A DNA stretch of 41,019 nt from Terrimicrobiaceae bacterium (GTDB lineage: Bacteria > Verrucomicrobiota > Verrucomicrobiia > Chthoniobacterales > JAATET01). Both the position numbers and the translations under genes were made by a program. The stretch spans positions 1 through 41,019 of the forward strand of contig JAQTOP010000023.1 of the NCBI GenBank assembly GCA_028713285.1, in the 5' to 3' direction. Positions within the stretch are counted from its first letter, which is position 1. Every line of letters begins with the position of its first letter. The notes beneath the pieces were generated by a model. It was given only the letters and a program-made list of their open reading frames with translations. It did not search any database and was not told the DNA's origin. Of this stretch, positions 14,789 through 22,504 are shown piece after piece.

Positions 14789-17680
14789 TTATTGCAAATG
14801 CCACCTTACGATGAAGAGGGGGCAAAGCGATGTCTTCTGCGCGAGCTTGCCCTCGATGGCGGCGATGAGTTCTTCGCGCTGGCGATCCACCTGATCCTGC
14901 GCCTCGAAGAGTGATTTGCGCTTCGCATTCCGCTGGCTTTCCAAGGCGCGGATTTGCTTTTGCCCGGCGAGCTTTTCCTCCAGCGAGAGAGCGGTGGTCG
15001 CGGCGCGGCGCGCTTCCTTGATCTGGCGGTCGAGTTCCTTGATCTCTCGTTCAAGGCCGAGCTTGAGGTCGTCGGACCAGCCTTCGAGCTTCTCGGCCTC
15101 AGCCTCAAAGACCGCGGCGTTGCGCTGCGAGATGCCGCGCTGGATGGATTGCTGGCGCTGGCTGGTGAGTGCGCGGAGACTTTCAACCGCCGATTCACAC
15201 AGATTTTCGCAGATTCCTTCTCCTGAAAATCTGCGTTCATCTGCGTCAATCTGCGGTTTTACCTCGGCAGGCAGCGTGAGGAGGCGGGCGGCGGCTTCTT
15301 GCTCCAAGGTTTCGCCACCATCCGTCGCCGCCGCGAAGATGAGATGGTCTTCTGCCTGGTCGAGTGATTCGACGGTGAATAGCGAAAGCGTGAGCCAGCC
15401 GGTTTTGCCGCGGAGCGGTTCGAGCACGGTGACTTTGCCCTCGTGCTCCTCGTAGTGGAAGCGCAGCTCGGCCACGGGCAGCGAGCGATCCTTGGCCTGC
15501 GCGATGAGCGCTTCGGCGAGCGGGTGCTGGAGACGGAAAACGTGCGCCTCGCCGGTGCGGCGCGGGAGTTCGTAGAGGCCGAGCGGGATGTCGCCCTCGA
15601 ACGGGCACGAGTGCAGCCGAAACGAGGAGTCGTTGAGGAACTCGGCGTGTGACCCAAGCTCTTGCCGGGTGAGTTGCATGAGCAGGCGCTCGAAGCGGTT
15701 GAGATAGGCCCGCGAGGCTTCGTCGCGCACTTTCAATTTCTCGCGAACTTCGTCGTCGAAGTTTTCGAGCAACTGCTGCCGGGTCTTCGTCATGGCCTCG
15801 TTGATTTCGAGGCTGAGTTCGAGCTGGAGCTGATCGAAGGCGACACCGATTTCCTCCGGGCGGCGGCAGCGCTGGTAGATGTCGGCGATGCGCTTCTCGA
15901 AATCGACGCCGGACTCGATGGTCCCGAGGACTTCATCGCTCGCGCCGAAGACGCCCTCGAAGAGTTTGAATTTCTCGGACAGGAGCTGGAAGACGCGTTG
16001 ATCGGCGGCGTTGTTCTGGTTGAGGAAATTCACCACGACGACGTCGTGCTGCTGACCGTAGCGGTGGCTGCGGCCGATGCGCTGCTCGACGCGCTGCGGA
16101 TTCCACGGGAGGTCGTAGTTCACGACGAGCGAGCAGAACTGGAGATTGATGCCCTCCGCGCCGGCCTCGGTGGCGATGAGGATCTGGCCTTCCTCGCGGA
16201 AGTAATCGACGAGCGCCGAGCGCATGTCCGCCGAGCGCGAGCCGCTGATGCGGTCGGTGCCCGCGTGGCGGCTGACCCAATCCGCGTAAATCTGCTTCGA
16301 GCGGTCGTCGTTGTTCGAGCCGTTGAAGAGCACGAGGCCGTCGCGAAACGGGCTATCGGCGAGCACGCGGAGCAGGTAGCTTTGCGTGCGGCGGGATTCG
16401 GTGAAGATGATCGCCTTGCGCGCCGCGCCCAATCGATGCGCCTCGGCGAAGGCGCGATCCAAGGCGACAAGCAACGCCTTGCCCTTGGCGTTTTGCTCGA
16501 TCGAGAGCGCAAGCTGACTGAAGCCATCGAGGTCATTCACCTCCTGCTGAATGGCGGCGCGGTCCTCGGCGGAAAGCGGCTCGGCTTCGCCCTCGTCCGG
16601 CCATTCCTCGGCGGTTTCGTCGAGCGCCTCGTAGTCTTCGTCGAGTTCGTCTTCGAGCGGCTGCGCGGGCGGCTGGTCGCGGATTTTGTCGCGCAAACGC
16701 TTGCCGATGGTTTCGAGCGCGCCGGCGATGGCGTAGGTGGAGGAAGCGAGTAGCTTGCGCAGGACGAGGGTCATCAGCGAACGCTGGCTCGGCGGAAGCG
16801 CCTGGAGATTGTCGCGGCGCAGGTAGTCGGAGACGAGATTGTAGAGCCGGTCCTCGCTTTCTTCCGGGGTGAACGGCTGCACCATCGGATGACGCCGCGT
16901 GTAGCGAACGTAGGGGAGCACTTGCCGGCGGAGGGTCCGGTGGCAGACGGGCTTCAGCCGGGCCTTTAGCGTCTGGAAAACCTGCTCCTGACTGAGATTG
17001 GTGAACTGATCGCGGAAGCTCTTGAGATCACCAAACGTGTGCTCGTCGATGAAGCTAACGAGGCCGTAGAGTTCGAGCAGCGAGTTTTGCAGCGGCGTCG
17101 CGGTGAGGAGCAACTTGGGCGCGTTGTTCAGCGCGAGCTTGAGCGTGTTCGCGATGACGTTGGACGGCTTATAGACGTTCCGCAGGCGGTGCGCTTCGTC
17201 GATGACGACGAGATCCCACGCGATGTTGCTGATGCTGTCCGCTTTGCCCTTCGCGAACTGGTAGGAGCAGATGATGATGTCCGCTCCCTCAAACGGGCGC
17301 AGATTTCCGGCGCGAATCGTGGCGTTGTAGGACTTCGTTTCGAGGATGCGGCACGGGAGAAAGAACTTCTCGGTCAATTCCTGATACCATTGTTTCCGCA
17401 GATTCGACGGTGTGATGACCAGGATGCGCCGCTTCCGCTCCGCCCATTTCTGCGAGAGCACGAGCCCGGCTTCGATGGTCTTTCCAAGGCCGACTTCATC
17501 CGCGAGCAGCGCGCCTTTCGAGAGCGGTGACTGAAACGCGAACAAGGCCGCATCGACTTGGTGGGGGTTGAGGTCAACTTGGGCACCCGCCACCGCTCCC
17601 GCCAGCTTTTCAAGACTGTCCGACGAACACCGCTTGGTAAGCTCGTAAGCGAAATACTTGGCGTGATAAGCCGTCAACAT
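14789..17680 (-). CDS. SNF2/RapA-type helicase, first gene of the defence operon, with a repeat-encoded insertion
   Basis: The 963-aa SF2 ATPase starts MLTAYHAKYFAYELTKRC. Motifs: Walker A DEVGLGKT (61-68), DEAH (161-164), LTATPLQN (192-199). The helicase C domain has AEGINLQFCSLVVNYDLPWN and QRIGRSHRYGQ (about 533-545). A long charged coiled coil closes the protein. Related SNF2 enzymes, such as DISARM DrmD and helicases next to type III-like mod/res pairs, act in phage defence as translocases. Residues about 808-832 (QIDADERRFSGEG then ICENLCESAV) are encoded by a 74-base palindromic repeat, read in frame without a stop. This looks like a tolerated insertion just before the coiled coil. Upstream in-frame ATGs would run into the divergent membrane protein gene, so ATG 17680 is preferred. 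Confidence 0.9.
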   Translation of the reverse strand: MLTAYHAKYFAYELTKRCSSDSLEKLAGAVAGAQVDLNPHQVDAALFAFQSPLSKGALLADEVGLGKTIEAGLVLSQKWAERKRRILVITPSNLRKQWYQELTEKFFLPCRILETKSYNATIRAGNLRPFEGADIIICSYQFAKGKADSISNIAWDLVVIDEAHRLRNVYKPSNVIANTLKLALNNAPKLLLTATPLQNSLLELYGLVSFIDEHTFGDLKSFRDQFTNLSQEQVFQTLKARLKPVCHRTLRRQVLPYVRYTRRHPMVQPFTPEESEDRLYNLVSDYLRRDNLQALPPSQRSLMTLVLRKLLASSTYAIAGALETIGKRLRDKIRDQPPAQPLEDELDEDYEALDETAEEWPDEGEAEPLSAEDRAAIQQEVNDLDGFSQLALSIEQNAKGKALLVALDRAFAEAHRLGAARKAIIFTESRRTQSYLLRVLADSPFRDGLVLFNGSNNDDRSKQIYADWVSRHAGTDRISGSRSADMRSALVDYFREEGQILIATEAGAEGINLQFCSLVVNYDLPWNPQRVEQRIGRSHRYGQQHDVVVVNFLNQNNAADQRVFQLLSEKFKLFEGVFGASDEVLGTIESGVDFEKRIADIYQRCRRPEEIGVAFDQLQLELSLEINEAMTKTRQQLLENFDDEVREKLKVRDEASRAYLNRFERLLMQLTRQELGSHAEFLNDSSFRLHSCPFEGDIPLGLYELPRRTGEAHVFRLQHPLAEALIAQAKDRSLPVAELRFHYEEHEGKVTVLEPLRGKTGWLTLSLFTVESLDQAEDHLIFAAATDGGETLEQEAAARLLTLPAEVKPQIDADERRFSGEGICENLCESAVESLRALTSQRQQSIQRGISQRNAAVFEAEAEKLEGWSDDLKLGLEREIKELDRQIKEARRAATTALSLEEKLAGQKQIRALESQRNAKRKSLFEAQDQVDRQREELIAAIEGKLAQKTSLCPLFIVRWHLQ
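15185..15258. repeat. Compact palindromic repeat inside the helicase gene
   Basis: Two 31-base arms, 15185-15215 and 15228-15258, are inverted copies of each other (25 of 31 positions match) around a 12-base loop. Each arm contains the word GCAGAT repeated at about 10-base spacing. The right arm matches 30 of 31 bases of the arm at the start of the GxxExxY gene (11329-11359). The left arm matches 24 of 31 bases of the arm at that gene's end (10922-10952). The element is read through in frame by the helicase gene. Confidence 0.85.
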
Positions 17681-17834
17681 TTCGGGTTGCCAGCACGCTA
17701 GGTGGCGCCAGGGAGCCTTCCAACTCCAATAATTGCAAATCCGCGCGGCGGCCAAACATTCCACGGGGGATCCCTGCCGCCCCGGCGGACTTCCCCATTG
17801 CCGCGCCGGGCCGAATCTGCTCCCTTCGCTTCGC

Positions 17835-18488
17835 ATGAATACCGAAGTCGTCGCCGAGCCTGCCATCGCCATGGAGCTGGCCCGTCGCACGCGCAACCCG
17901 CTGCGCAAGCTTTACTACTGGACGCTTCACTGGGCCGGCACGCGCTATGCCATTCCGGCGCTGTTCGTCATTTCGTTCGCCGAGGCGTCGTTCTTCCCGA
18001 TCCCGCCCGACGCGCTGCTGCTGCCCATGTGCTTCGCCCGTCCGAAGAAATGGTTCGTCTATGCGTTCTGGTGCCTGGTTGCCTCCGTGCTCGGCGCGAT
18101 CGCCGGCTGGACGATCGGCCTCTATTTGTGGCACGCCGTCTCGGGATTCTTCTTCCACTGGATTCCCGGATTCACGCCCGAGCGGTTCGAGAAAATGAGC
18201 GCGCTCTACCAGCAATACGGCTTCTGGATCATCATGGTGAAGGGCCTCACGCCCATTCCGTTCAAGCTCATCACGATCAGCGCCGGGGCCTGCCACGTAT
18301 CCCTGCCGACGCTCGTGGTCGCGGCGATCATCAGCCGCGGAGCCCGATTTTTCCTGCTCGCGGGGATGGTGCGCGCATTCGGGGAGGCGGTGAAGCCCTT
18401 CCTCGAGAAGTATCTCGACTGGGTGCTGCTCGCGTGTTTCGTGCTCTTGATCGCCGGCCTTTTCGCGCTGAAGTTTCTGCCGCATTGA
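17835..18488 (+). CDS. YqaA/DedA-type (SNARE-associated, VTT) membrane protein
   Basis: The 217-aa integral membrane protein carries the family features. FAEASFFPIPPDALLLPMCF is a re-entrant region with the F-P-I-P-P-D turn. GAIAGWTIGLYLW is the glycine-rich helix. VKGLTPIPFKLITISAGACH is the second conserved hairpin (about 135-155). A final hydrophobic helix is DWVLLACFVLLIAGLFALKF. DedA/VTT relatives are linked to lipid flipping and membrane homeostasis; the exact substrate here is unknown. ATG 17835 is chosen because upstream codons in this frame look non-coding. Only 154 bases separate it from the divergent defence operon. Its stop lies 4 bases before the DUF502 start, so the two are almost certainly co-translated. 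Confidence 0.88.
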   Translation: MNTEVVAEPAIAMELARRTRNPLRKLYYWTLHWAGTRYAIPALFVISFAEASFFPIPPDALLLPMCFARPKKWFVYAFWCLVASVLGAIAGWTIGLYLWHAVSGFFFHWIPGFTPERFEKMSALYQQYGFWIIMVKGLTPIPFKLITISAGACHVSLPTLVVAAIISRGARFFLLAGMVRAFGEAVKPFLEKYLDWVLLACFVLLIAGLFALKFLPH

Positions 18489-18492
18489 GGTT

Positions 18493-19137
18493 ATGATTCC
18501 AGAGCCCACCGAGCGAGCCCGTTACGTGGTGCGGCTGCTTTGGAGCCGCCTGCTCACCGGCATCGTCATCACGGTGCCGCTCATCGTCACACTGTGGGTG
18601 CTCTGGCTGGGCTACGGCTTCATCGCAAAAATCAGCGAGCCGCTCTGGACGACGCTCGGCGTGACGAACAGCACGCTGCTGAATTTTTGCACCACCGTCC
18701 TGCTGCTGATCGCCGTCGGCTTCATGGCCGCGCATGTCCTGGGCCAGCGGATCATCGAGCGCGCGGAGGCTGTGCTGATGCGCGTGCCGCTCATCGCGCC
18801 GCTCTACGGCGCGGTGAAGCAGATGCTCGATTCCTTCCGCATGATCAAGTCCGGCGCGCAGACGAAACGCGTCGTGTATCTCGAGTATCCCTCGGAGGGC
18901 TCGCTGCTCATCGGCTTCGTCACCGGGCAATACTTCGAGCCGCGCCTCCAGCGCCGGTTCACCCTGGTCTTCCTGCCGATGGCTCCGAACCCGCTGGCCG
19001 GCTTCGTCGTCGCCGTGCCCGCCGAGCGCATCATCGAGTGCTCGCTCACCTTCGAGGAGGCGTCCAAGCTCATTGTTTCGGGCGGCCTCGTGGTGCCGCC
19101 CTTCACGGCCTCGGCGGAAGTTCCGACGCCCCGCTAG
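18493..19137 (+). CDS. DUF502 family membrane protein
   Basis: The 214-aa protein has two N-terminal membrane helices (LLTGIVITVPLIVTLWVLWL and LLNFCTTVLLLIAVGFMAAH). The diagnostic DUF502 segment follows: VPLIAPLYGAVKQMLDSF, then YPSEGSLLIGFVTG, LVFLPMAPNPLAGFVVAVP and a closing SGGLVVPP. The family is widespread in bacteria, is predicted to sit in the inner membrane, and has no established biochemical role. GAGG directly upstream and the 4-base gap to the YqaA-type gene indicate an operon, suggesting a shared membrane function. An inverted repeat 26 bases after the stop may end the transcript. Confidence 0.9.
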   Translation: MIPEPTERARYVVRLLWSRLLTGIVITVPLIVTLWVLWLGYGFIAKISEPLWTTLGVTNSTLLNFCTTVLLLIAVGFMAAHVLGQRIIERAEAVLMRVPLIAPLYGAVKQMLDSFRMIKSGAQTKRVVYLEYPSEGSLLIGFVTGQYFEPRLQRRFTLVFLPMAPNPLAGFVVAVPAERIIECSLTFEEASKLIVSGGLVVPPFTASAEVPTPR

Positions 19138-19162
19138 GGGAGAAATCGCGAGGAATTTTTGA

Positions 19163-19184
19163 ACAGGGGTGATCCAAGCCCTGT
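19163..19184. promoter_or_regulatory. Inverted repeat upstream of the 64-aa gene
   Basis: ACAGGG and CCCTGT are separated by 10 bases in the 80-base gap between the DUF502 stop and the small gene. It could end the DUF502 transcript or act as an operator or leader hairpin for the next gene. There is no U-tract, so the role is undecided. Confidence 0.3.
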
Positions 19185-19217
19185 CACATTTGCGTAACCT
19201 CAATAGGAGGCAAAACC

Positions 19218-19412
19218 ATGAAGAACCGCTATCGCAGAATCAACACCCACCAGCTTTCCCTCGGCCAGCTCGTCGCCATCGTGAACTCCTGTGCGAAGGA
19301 CAGCAGGGAGACCGTGGCCGCCGTCGCCGACATGATCGCCAGCGGTCGCATTTCCATTTGCGACCATGGGACGCGCAAACAACTGAAGCTCGCGCCGATG
19401 CCCAGCCACTGA
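19218..19412 (+). CDS. Small basic protein of 64 aa, unknown function
   Basis: Starts MKNRYRRINTHQLSLGQLVA and continues with a likely helical, amphipathic middle (RETVAAVADMIASGRI) and a basic end (RKQLKLAPMPSH). I do not recognise a family. Evidence that it is a real gene: AGGAGG is placed 8 bases before the ATG, the strongest Shine-Dalgarno I noticed in the window. It has its own 80-base upstream region with an inverted repeat, and a strong hairpin lies 21 bases after its stop. It has no signal peptide, membrane helix or cysteine pair. The pattern of a short, basic N-terminus and one or two helices could suit a DNA- or protein-binding regulator, but that is guesswork. Confidence 0.68.
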   Translation: MKNRYRRINTHQLSLGQLVAIVNSCAKDSRETVAAVADMIASGRISICDHGTRKQLKLAPMPSH

Positions 19413-19432
19413 CCCTTTCTCACCGCAACCGC

Positions 19433-19466
19433 GAGGGCGGCCCCGGGCAATCCCGGCGCCGCCCTC
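19433..19466 (+). terminator. Terminator-like hairpin between the 64-aa gene and purB
   Basis: A 9-bp stem GAGGGCGGC/GCCGCCCTC is stacked, across a single C-C mismatch, on a 5-bp CCGGG/CCCGG stem with a CAAT loop. No run of T follows, so termination efficiency is uncertain. It is nevertheless the most stable hairpin noticed between genes here. Confidence 0.6.
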
Positions 19467-19543
19467 CGCGTTCTCCCCGGCAGAAGGATCGCGTGCGGCA
19501 TTTTGCTTTGGTCTGCGCCGCGGGCCTGCGTTAGAACCGCCGC

Positions 19544-20842
19544 GTGATCGAACGCTACAGTCTCCCGGAAATGCGCGCTCTGTGGAGCGAGCAGCGCAAA
19601 CTCGAAATCTGGCTCGAAATCGAAACCCTCGCGTGCGAGGCGATGGCCGGGCTGGGCCACATCCCCAAGGCCGACGCCGAGGCGATCCGCGCGCGCGGCG
19701 CCTTCGATCTCGACGAAGTGCTCGAGATCGAGAAGCGGACGAACCACGACGTCATCGCCTTTCTCGAAAACGTCGCCTCGAAGATCGGCCCCGAGGCCCG
19801 CTGGGTGCATCAGGGCCTCACCTCCTCCGACCTGCTCGACACCACGCTCGCCGTGCAGATGAACGAATCCTGCGTGCGCCTGCTCGCCGATTTGCACGCC
19901 CTGCGCGCCGCCATCGCCCGCCGCGCCGAGGAGCACAAATTCACGCCGATGATCGGCCGCAGCCATGGCATCCATGCCGAGCCGATCACCTTCGGCCTCA
20001 AGCTCGCGCTCATGTATGACGAATTTGGCCGCGCCATCGAGCGGCTCGAGCAGACCCGCGAGCGCGTGCGCGTCGGGAAGGTGAGCGGCGCCGTCGGCAC
20101 GCATGCGCACCTCGACCCGCGCGTCGAGGCGTTTGTGATGGAGAGGCTGCATCTCAAGCCCGCGCCGATTTCCACGCAGATCGTCCAGCGCGACCGCCAT
20201 GCGGAGTTCATGACGACGCTGGCGCTCGTGGCGTCGAGTATCGACCGCTGGGCCACGGAGTTCCGCCACCTCCAGCGCACCGAGGTGCTCGAGGTCGAGG
20301 AATATTTCAGCCCTGGCCAGAAAGGCAGCTCCGCCATGCCGCACAAACGCAACCCGATCACCGGCGAGCGGTTGAGCGGCCTCGCCCGCGTGATCCGCAA
20401 CAACGCCGGCGCCGCGCTCGAAGACGTGGCGCTCTGGCACGAGCGCGACATCAGCCACAGCTCGGTCGAGCGCATCATCCTGCCGGATTCCTGCACCCTG
20501 CTCGATTACATGCTCGTCACCCTCGCGACGCTCGTGGACCGCCTGCTCGTCTATCCGGAAAACATGCGGCGCAATCTCGAGCTGACCGGCGGCCTCTACG
20601 CGAGCCAGGGCGCGCTGCTGCGCCTCACCGAAAAAGGCCTCGAACGCAAGACAGCCTACGAGGCCGTGCAGCGGGCCGCCATGCGGACGTGGAAGGAAAA
20701 AATCCCGCTCGCGCGGACGCTGGCCGAGGAGCCGGAGGTCGCCGCGCAGCTTAGCCCCGCGGACGTCGCCGACGCCTGCGCGCTCGGCCATCATTTCAAA
20801 CACGTCGAGGCCAAATTCCGCGCGGTCGGCCTGGAGCCGTAG
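19544..20842 (+). CDS. purB: Adenylosuccinate lyase
   Basis: The 432-aa cytoplasmic enzyme cleaves SAICAR and adenylosuccinate, releasing fumarate, in purine synthesis. It begins with GTG at 19544 (VIERYSLPEMRALWSEQRK, a classical PurB N-terminus). The catalytic His region is IGRSHGIHAEPITFG (His141), and the flexible fumarase-superfamily signature is GSSAMPHKRNP (261-271) with the catalytic Ser. Length is normal for the short PurB subfamily. It is preceded by a strong hairpin and so probably has its own promoter. A 7-codon frame and the deacetylase gene follow closely downstream on the same strand. Confidence 0.96.
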   Translation: MIERYSLPEMRALWSEQRKLEIWLEIETLACEAMAGLGHIPKADAEAIRARGAFDLDEVLEIEKRTNHDVIAFLENVASKIGPEARWVHQGLTSSDLLDTTLAVQMNESCVRLLADLHALRAAIARRAEEHKFTPMIGRSHGIHAEPITFGLKLALMYDEFGRAIERLEQTRERVRVGKVSGAVGTHAHLDPRVEAFVMERLHLKPAPISTQIVQRDRHAEFMTTLALVASSIDRWATEFRHLQRTEVLEVEEYFSPGQKGSSAMPHKRNPITGERLSGLARVIRNNAGAALEDVALWHERDISHSSVERIILPDSCTLLDYMLVTLATLVDRLLVYPENMRRNLELTGGLYASQGALLRLTEKGLERKTAYEAVQRAAMRTWKEKIPLARTLAEEPEVAAQLSPADVADACALGHHFKHVEAKFRAVGLEP

Positions 20843-20847
20843 TTGCA

Positions 20848-20859
20848 AAGGAGCTCCTT
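20848..20859. promoter_or_regulatory. Palindromic Shine-Dalgarno of the 7-codon frame
   Basis: AAGGAGCTCCTT is a perfect 12-base palindrome that contains the AGGAG ribosome binding site 6 bases before the ATG at 20860. It sits 6 bases after the purB stop. Confidence 0.5.
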
Positions 20860-20883
20860 ATGGACGATTTCAACGATTCATGA
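20860..20883 (+). CDS. Seven-codon reading frame (MDDFNDS) coupled to the deacetylase gene
   Basis: ATG at 20860, followed by six codons and TGA at 20881-20883. It is preceded by AAGGAG at good spacing, while the lipoprotein ATG at 20880 has no Shine-Dalgarno of its own. The TGA overlaps that ATG (ATGA). Ribosomes loaded here would terminate on the next start codon. I read it as a translational coupling leader rather than a functional peptide. The product is too short to assess otherwise. Confidence 0.4.
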   Translation: MDDFNDS

Positions 20884-22187
20884 AGTTCCGCGCCCTTTTT
20901 CTCTGCACCGCACTCGCACTCTGCGGCTGCGACAAACTGCCGAAGCTGAAAAAGCCGACGCCGACTCCGACGCCCGCACCCGCGGCGACGCCCACGCCGA
21001 TACCGGTTCCGACGCCAGTTCCCACGCCCACGCCGGTGGCGATAGACCCCTCCATCCAGGCGATCGTCTTCTGCTACCACCGCTTCGAGGAGAATCCCAC
21101 AAAAGACGGTCTCGGCATCAAGCCCGCCGAGTTCGAGCAGCAGATGCAAACCTTGAAGGACAAGGGCATTACCATCGTCTCTATGGATGACTTCCTCGCA
21201 TGGCGGCGCGGAGAGAAAAACCTCCCCAATCCTTCCGCAGTCCTCTCCATCGACGATGGCTATCTCTCCGGCTACGAGGTCGCCTGGCCGATCCTCAAGA
21301 AGTTCGGCTACCCGTTCACGATGTATATCTACACAGACTACGTGAAGGGCGGTCCGAAGTCCGGCGGCAAGTCGATGACGTGGGAGCAGCTCGCCGAAAT
21401 GCGCGATGCCGGTGTCGATATCGCGTGCCACACCGTCTCGCACAGCAACCTCCGCTCGAAGCAGGGCAAGAGCGAAGAGCAATACCACCAGTGGCTCGAG
21501 AACGAGCTCGGCACATCCAAGAAAATGCTCGAGGAAAAACTCGGCATCAAGGTGCGGACGCTCGCGTATCCCTACGGCAACTACAACGATGAGGTGAAGA
21601 AAGTCGCCATGGAAAACGGCTACGAGGCCGCCTTCACGGTTTATGGCCAGCACCTGCACTGCACGGGCGATCCCGCCACGATCGGGCGCTACGCCATCAC
21701 GTCCACGAACCCGCAAATCTTTGCGGCCGCCGTTAACTTCGCCGGCAGCGCCGCCAACGGCGCAGAAGTCAGTATTGCGCCGGCGGCTGGCGTTATTACC
21801 GAGCCGATGCAGGGAGAGACGATCTCGGATCCCAAGCCGACGCTCAAAATCAACCTCGCCACATTCGGCGCTGTCGATCCGAAGAGCGTGGAAATGCGCA
21901 TCAGCGGCTTCGGCCTTGTGCCCGCAACCTACGATGCGCCGTCGCAATTGCTCAGCTACCCGATGCACCAGCGGCTGCGCGAAAGCGATGTCACCGTGAT
22001 CGTGAGCGCCCGTGCCGGGGGGCGCAAGGCCGTCACAAACTGGACGTTTCACTACGATCCGAATGCCACGCCGAGCCCGACTCCGGTCGCCGCACCGGCC
22101 GTGGCGGCGACCCCGGCGGAGTCCGCGACCCAACCATCGGCCCCGGGCGATGAGGCGGGCATCCCTCCCATGAAGCCGGCGCAATAA
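20880..22187 (+). CDS. Lipoprotein polysaccharide deacetylase (NodB homology domain)
   Basis: The 435-aa protein has a lipoprotein signal with lipobox LCGC (Cys17). A Pro/Thr-rich tether of about 30 residues follows (PTPTPTPAPAATPTPIPVP and on, about 27-53), then a NodB carbohydrate esterase 4 domain. Motif 1 is SIDDGY (Asp125-Asp126), motif 2 is HTVSH (His184, His188, metal ligands) and motif 3 is AYPYGNYND (229-237). The C-terminal 150 residues look like a beta-sandwich (DPKPTLKINLATFGAVDPKS) with a second Pro/Ala-rich tail. It probably deacetylates an N-acetylated cell-surface or peptidoglycan glycan from a membrane anchor. The substrate is not visible. Translation appears coupled to the preceding 7-codon frame. 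Confidence 0.92.
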   Translation: MKFRALFLCTALALCGCDKLPKLKKPTPTPTPAPAATPTPIPVPTPVPTPTPVAIDPSIQAIVFCYHRFEENPTKDGLGIKPAEFEQQMQTLKDKGITIVSMDDFLAWRRGEKNLPNPSAVLSIDDGYLSGYEVAWPILKKFGYPFTMYIYTDYVKGGPKSGGKSMTWEQLAEMRDAGVDIACHTVSHSNLRSKQGKSEEQYHQWLENELGTSKKMLEEKLGIKVRTLAYPYGNYNDEVKKVAMENGYEAAFTVYGQHLHCTGDPATIGRYAITSTNPQIFAAAVNFAGSAANGAEVSIAPAAGVITEPMQGETISDPKPTLKINLATFGAVDPKSVEMRISGFGLVPATYDAPSQLLSYPMHQRLRESDVTVIVSARAGGRKAVTNWTFHYDPNATPSPTPVAAPAVAATPAESATQPSAPGDEAGIPPMKPAQ

Positions 22188-22237
22188 ACCAAATTCGTGC
22201 TTTCTCCGCGCGGCATTTCCAGCGAGATTTCCGACCA

Positions 22238-22480
22238 ATGAGCTCGGGCATCATCGAGTTTTTCCGGCGGAAACTGGGCGGCGAGAAGCCGCTGCATCCC
22301 ATCGACCGCCGCGCGGCGAAGCATTGGGTGAAGCAGCGGCTCGCGCACATCTTTCCCGAGCTGCGGAACGACCCCGAAGCGCTCGAGCGCGCCTATCGCG
22401 AACTCGACATGGAGCCACGGCCCGGTTCCGGCAGGGGCGGGGAGACCGTCTTCGAGGCGATCCTGCCGGGGAGGTTGTAG
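22238..22480 (+). CDS. Small 80-aa protein, unknown function
   Basis: Begins MSSGIIEFFRRKLGGEKPLH and continues with a charged, probably helical stretch (RRAAKHWVKQRLAHIFPELR, then NDPEALERAYRELDME) and a glycine-rich end (PRPGSGRGGETVFEAILPG). I recognise no family. It has no signal peptide or membrane helix and is predicted cytoplasmic. It lies 50 bases after the deacetylase gene on the same strand and converges on the next gene with a 24-base gap. Codon use is ordinary for the window and antisense frames look worse, so it is probably real, but evidence is limited to that. Confidence 0.6.
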   Translation: MSSGIIEFFRRKLGGEKPLHPIDRRAAKHWVKQRLAHIFPELRNDPEALERAYRELDMEPRPGSGRGGETVFEAILPGRL

Positions 22481-22504
22481 CGCACCGGGTTCTCCGCGCG
22501 ATCC

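Noticed and set aside
16283-16295. cgcgtaaatctgc in the helicase gene, resembling the repeat arm
   Set aside because: Only 12-13 bases match, no second arm is present, and it encodes ordinary helicase sequence (KQIYADW).
8217-17680. DISARM system, because of the SNF2 helicase plus methyltransferase
   Set aside because: No drmA, drmB or drmC homologue is present. The methyltransferase and nuclease-helicase are a type III Mod/Res pair.
20955-21035. Possible tandem DNA repeat (Pro/Thr codons)
   Set aside because: It is low-complexity coding sequence for the Pro/Thr tether of the lipoprotein deacetylase, not a repeat array with fixed units.
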